Positions 63,426 to 64,000 of a stretch of DNA of 64,000 nucleotides are shown one piece after another (position 1 is the stretch's first letter; the number at the start of each line of letters is the position of its first letter). The position numbers were made by a program, and so were the translations under genes. Source of the DNA: Marinicauda salina (GTDB lineage Bacteria; Pseudomonadota; Alphaproteobacteria; Caulobacterales; Maricaulaceae); contig NZ_QEXV01000004.1 of NCBI RefSeq assembly GCF_003122085.1, forward strand, positions 186,001-250,000. The letters run 5' to 3'. The notes under the pieces were generated by a model. It was given only the letters and a program-made list of their open reading frames with translations, did not search any database and was not told where the DNA came from.

Positions 63426-64000
63426 TTACTGCTGCTGGAGCGTCCAGCCCTGGAACCAGTCGTCGTTCGCGTCCTCGACGGCGCCGATGTAGTCGACGCT
63501 GTCGAAGAACGGATCGATCGTGGACGGATCGATCACCGTCACGCCCGCCTCGGGGCCGGCCGCATCCGGCACGACGCCCTTGGCGTTGTTGTTCGACATG
63601 TCGGTGATGAACGAGAAGCCGGCCAGCGAGGTCGTGCCCGTGGTGTTGTTGGCCTCCCCGCTGAAGAAGGCGGCTTCGTCGAACTGGCTGCTGTCGCCGT
63701 CGGCGACGTCGTCGTCGGTGTTGAAGTTCTCCGGGTTGTCGAAGAACACCGAGCGGACCTGCAGCTCGTCATTGTTGGCGTGGGTGAAAGTCAGGTCGTT
63801 GTCGACATCGGCGCCGGCGTCGTTGAAGTCGACGACGATGCCGTTGATCAGATCGCCCTTCGTGCCCTCGCGCAGCAGCATGCCCAGGTCGGAGGCCGAC
63901 GAGGCCCGCTGACCGATCAGCGTGAAGTTCGAGATCGTCGGGTTCGAGAACGGCTCCGCGGAGTTGTCGTCGCCGTTGCTGTCGAACTCGAAGCCCTGGT
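63426..64000 (-). CDS. Extracellular-type protein, ElpS-like candidate (5' end outside window)
   Basis: The last 190 or so residues of a gene that runs past the window edge without a stop. The sequence is Asn/Asp-rich, with few basic residues and regular beta-strand spacing (NPTISNFTLIGQ, GMLLREGTKGDLINGIVVDFN, ELQVRSVFFDNP, FNTDDDVADGD), as in right-handed beta-helix or secreted surface proteins. It ends DDWFQGWTLQQQ. In Caulobacter the lipoprotein ElpS is encoded beside a 12-gene T2SS. The ElpS link is by position and composition only; the N-terminus and any lipobox are not visible. Confidence 0.6.
   Translation of the reverse strand, partial: QGFEFDSNGDDNSAEPFSNPTISNFTLIGQRASSASDLGMLLREGTKGDLINGIVVDFNDAGADVDNDLTFTHANNDELQVRSVFFDNPENFNTDDDVADGDSSQFDEAAFFSGEANNTTGTTSLAGFSFITDMSNNNAKGVVPDAAGPEAGVTVIDPSTIDPFFDSVDYIGAVEDANDDWFQGWTLQQQ

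Noticed and set aside
60824-63607. 927-codon plus-strand open frame
   Set aside because: It mirrors the TonB receptor, which has a signal peptide, plug and terminal Phe. The plus-strand translation shows no domain or membrane pattern.
1-64000. CRISPR array, prophage or integrated element
   Set aside because: No regularly spaced direct repeats, integrase, transposase or phage structural genes are seen; the only tRNA has no flanking direct repeat of its 3' end that I can find.

Overview
The window is a GC-rich, densely packed bacterial chromosome segment, with two partial genes at the edges, about 64 complete or probable protein genes and one tRNA. Gene content points to an alphaproteobacterium of the Caulobacter/Maricaulis/Hyphomonas kind. 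The evidence is: a STAS-MlaE fusion with MlaF, MlaD and a PqiC-like lipoprotein; class II DAHP synthase; a large TonB-dependent receptor beside a 12-gene type II secretion operon (the arrangement described around elpS in Caulobacter crescentus); and a two-TM plus long coiled-coil protein shaped like the polarity factor TipN. The genus cannot be fixed from this sequence alone. I see no prophage, transposase, CRISPR array or rRNA.

Layout. 1-1853: end of the elongasome pair PBP2-RodA. 1960-5685: a sodium symporter, proline iminopeptidase, a lipoprotein and a SAM methyltransferase. 5654-8756 (minus): a coupled trio of GT4 glycosyltransferase, SAM methyltransferase and an alpha/alpha-toroid QW-motif protein. 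8855-13684 (plus): an MFS carrier and the Mla-type lipid transport operon. 13767-16227 (minus): the TipN-like protein and a small protein. 16403-20469: a DUF418 membrane protein and a tyrosine-catabolism cluster (maiA, hppD, a MarR regulator, MaoC hydratase). 20525-24338: small proteins, an Hpt protein, an acetyltransferase, a 4Fe-4S uracil-DNA glycosylase and a leucine-type dehydrogenase. 24339-28071 (minus): an Fe(III) ABC importer. 28282-28356: tRNA-Val(CAC). 28605-36990: Gph, GlmU, a succinate-semialdehyde dehydrogenase, RpiA, glutathione reductase and DAHP synthase, interrupted at 33179-34119 by an AT-richer scar with a palindromic repeat. 37167-46970: HU, oxidoreductases, GltX, a three-gene micro-operon (42-aa peptide, membrane protein, XRE regulator) behind a 35-bp palindrome, a LOG protein, a LysM protein, a CNNM/CBS protein and an Atm1-type exporter. 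47029-49376: small lipoproteins and a STAS-like protein. 49373-60590 (minus): gspC to gspN. 60653-64000 (minus): the TonB receptor and the end of an extracellular-type protein.

How genes work together. Many neighbours overlap by ATGA or one-base junctions, indicating translational coupling: the GT/MT/toroid trio, mlaE-mlaF, mlaD-lipoprotein, fbpB-fbpC, glmU-gabD-rpiA, the 42-aa peptide/membrane protein/XRE set, and nearly all gsp genes. The last gsp gene overlaps an uncharacterised lipoprotein (48861-49376) by ATGA. This makes it a thirteenth gene of the secretion operon and a candidate pilotin or accessory factor.

The most interesting points are the secretion locus with its coupled lipoprotein, TonB receptor and ElpS-like partner; the uncharacterised GT4/methyltransferase/toroid trio; and the palindrome-controlled peptide/membrane/XRE operon. 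All functions are read from sequence by eye without database searches.
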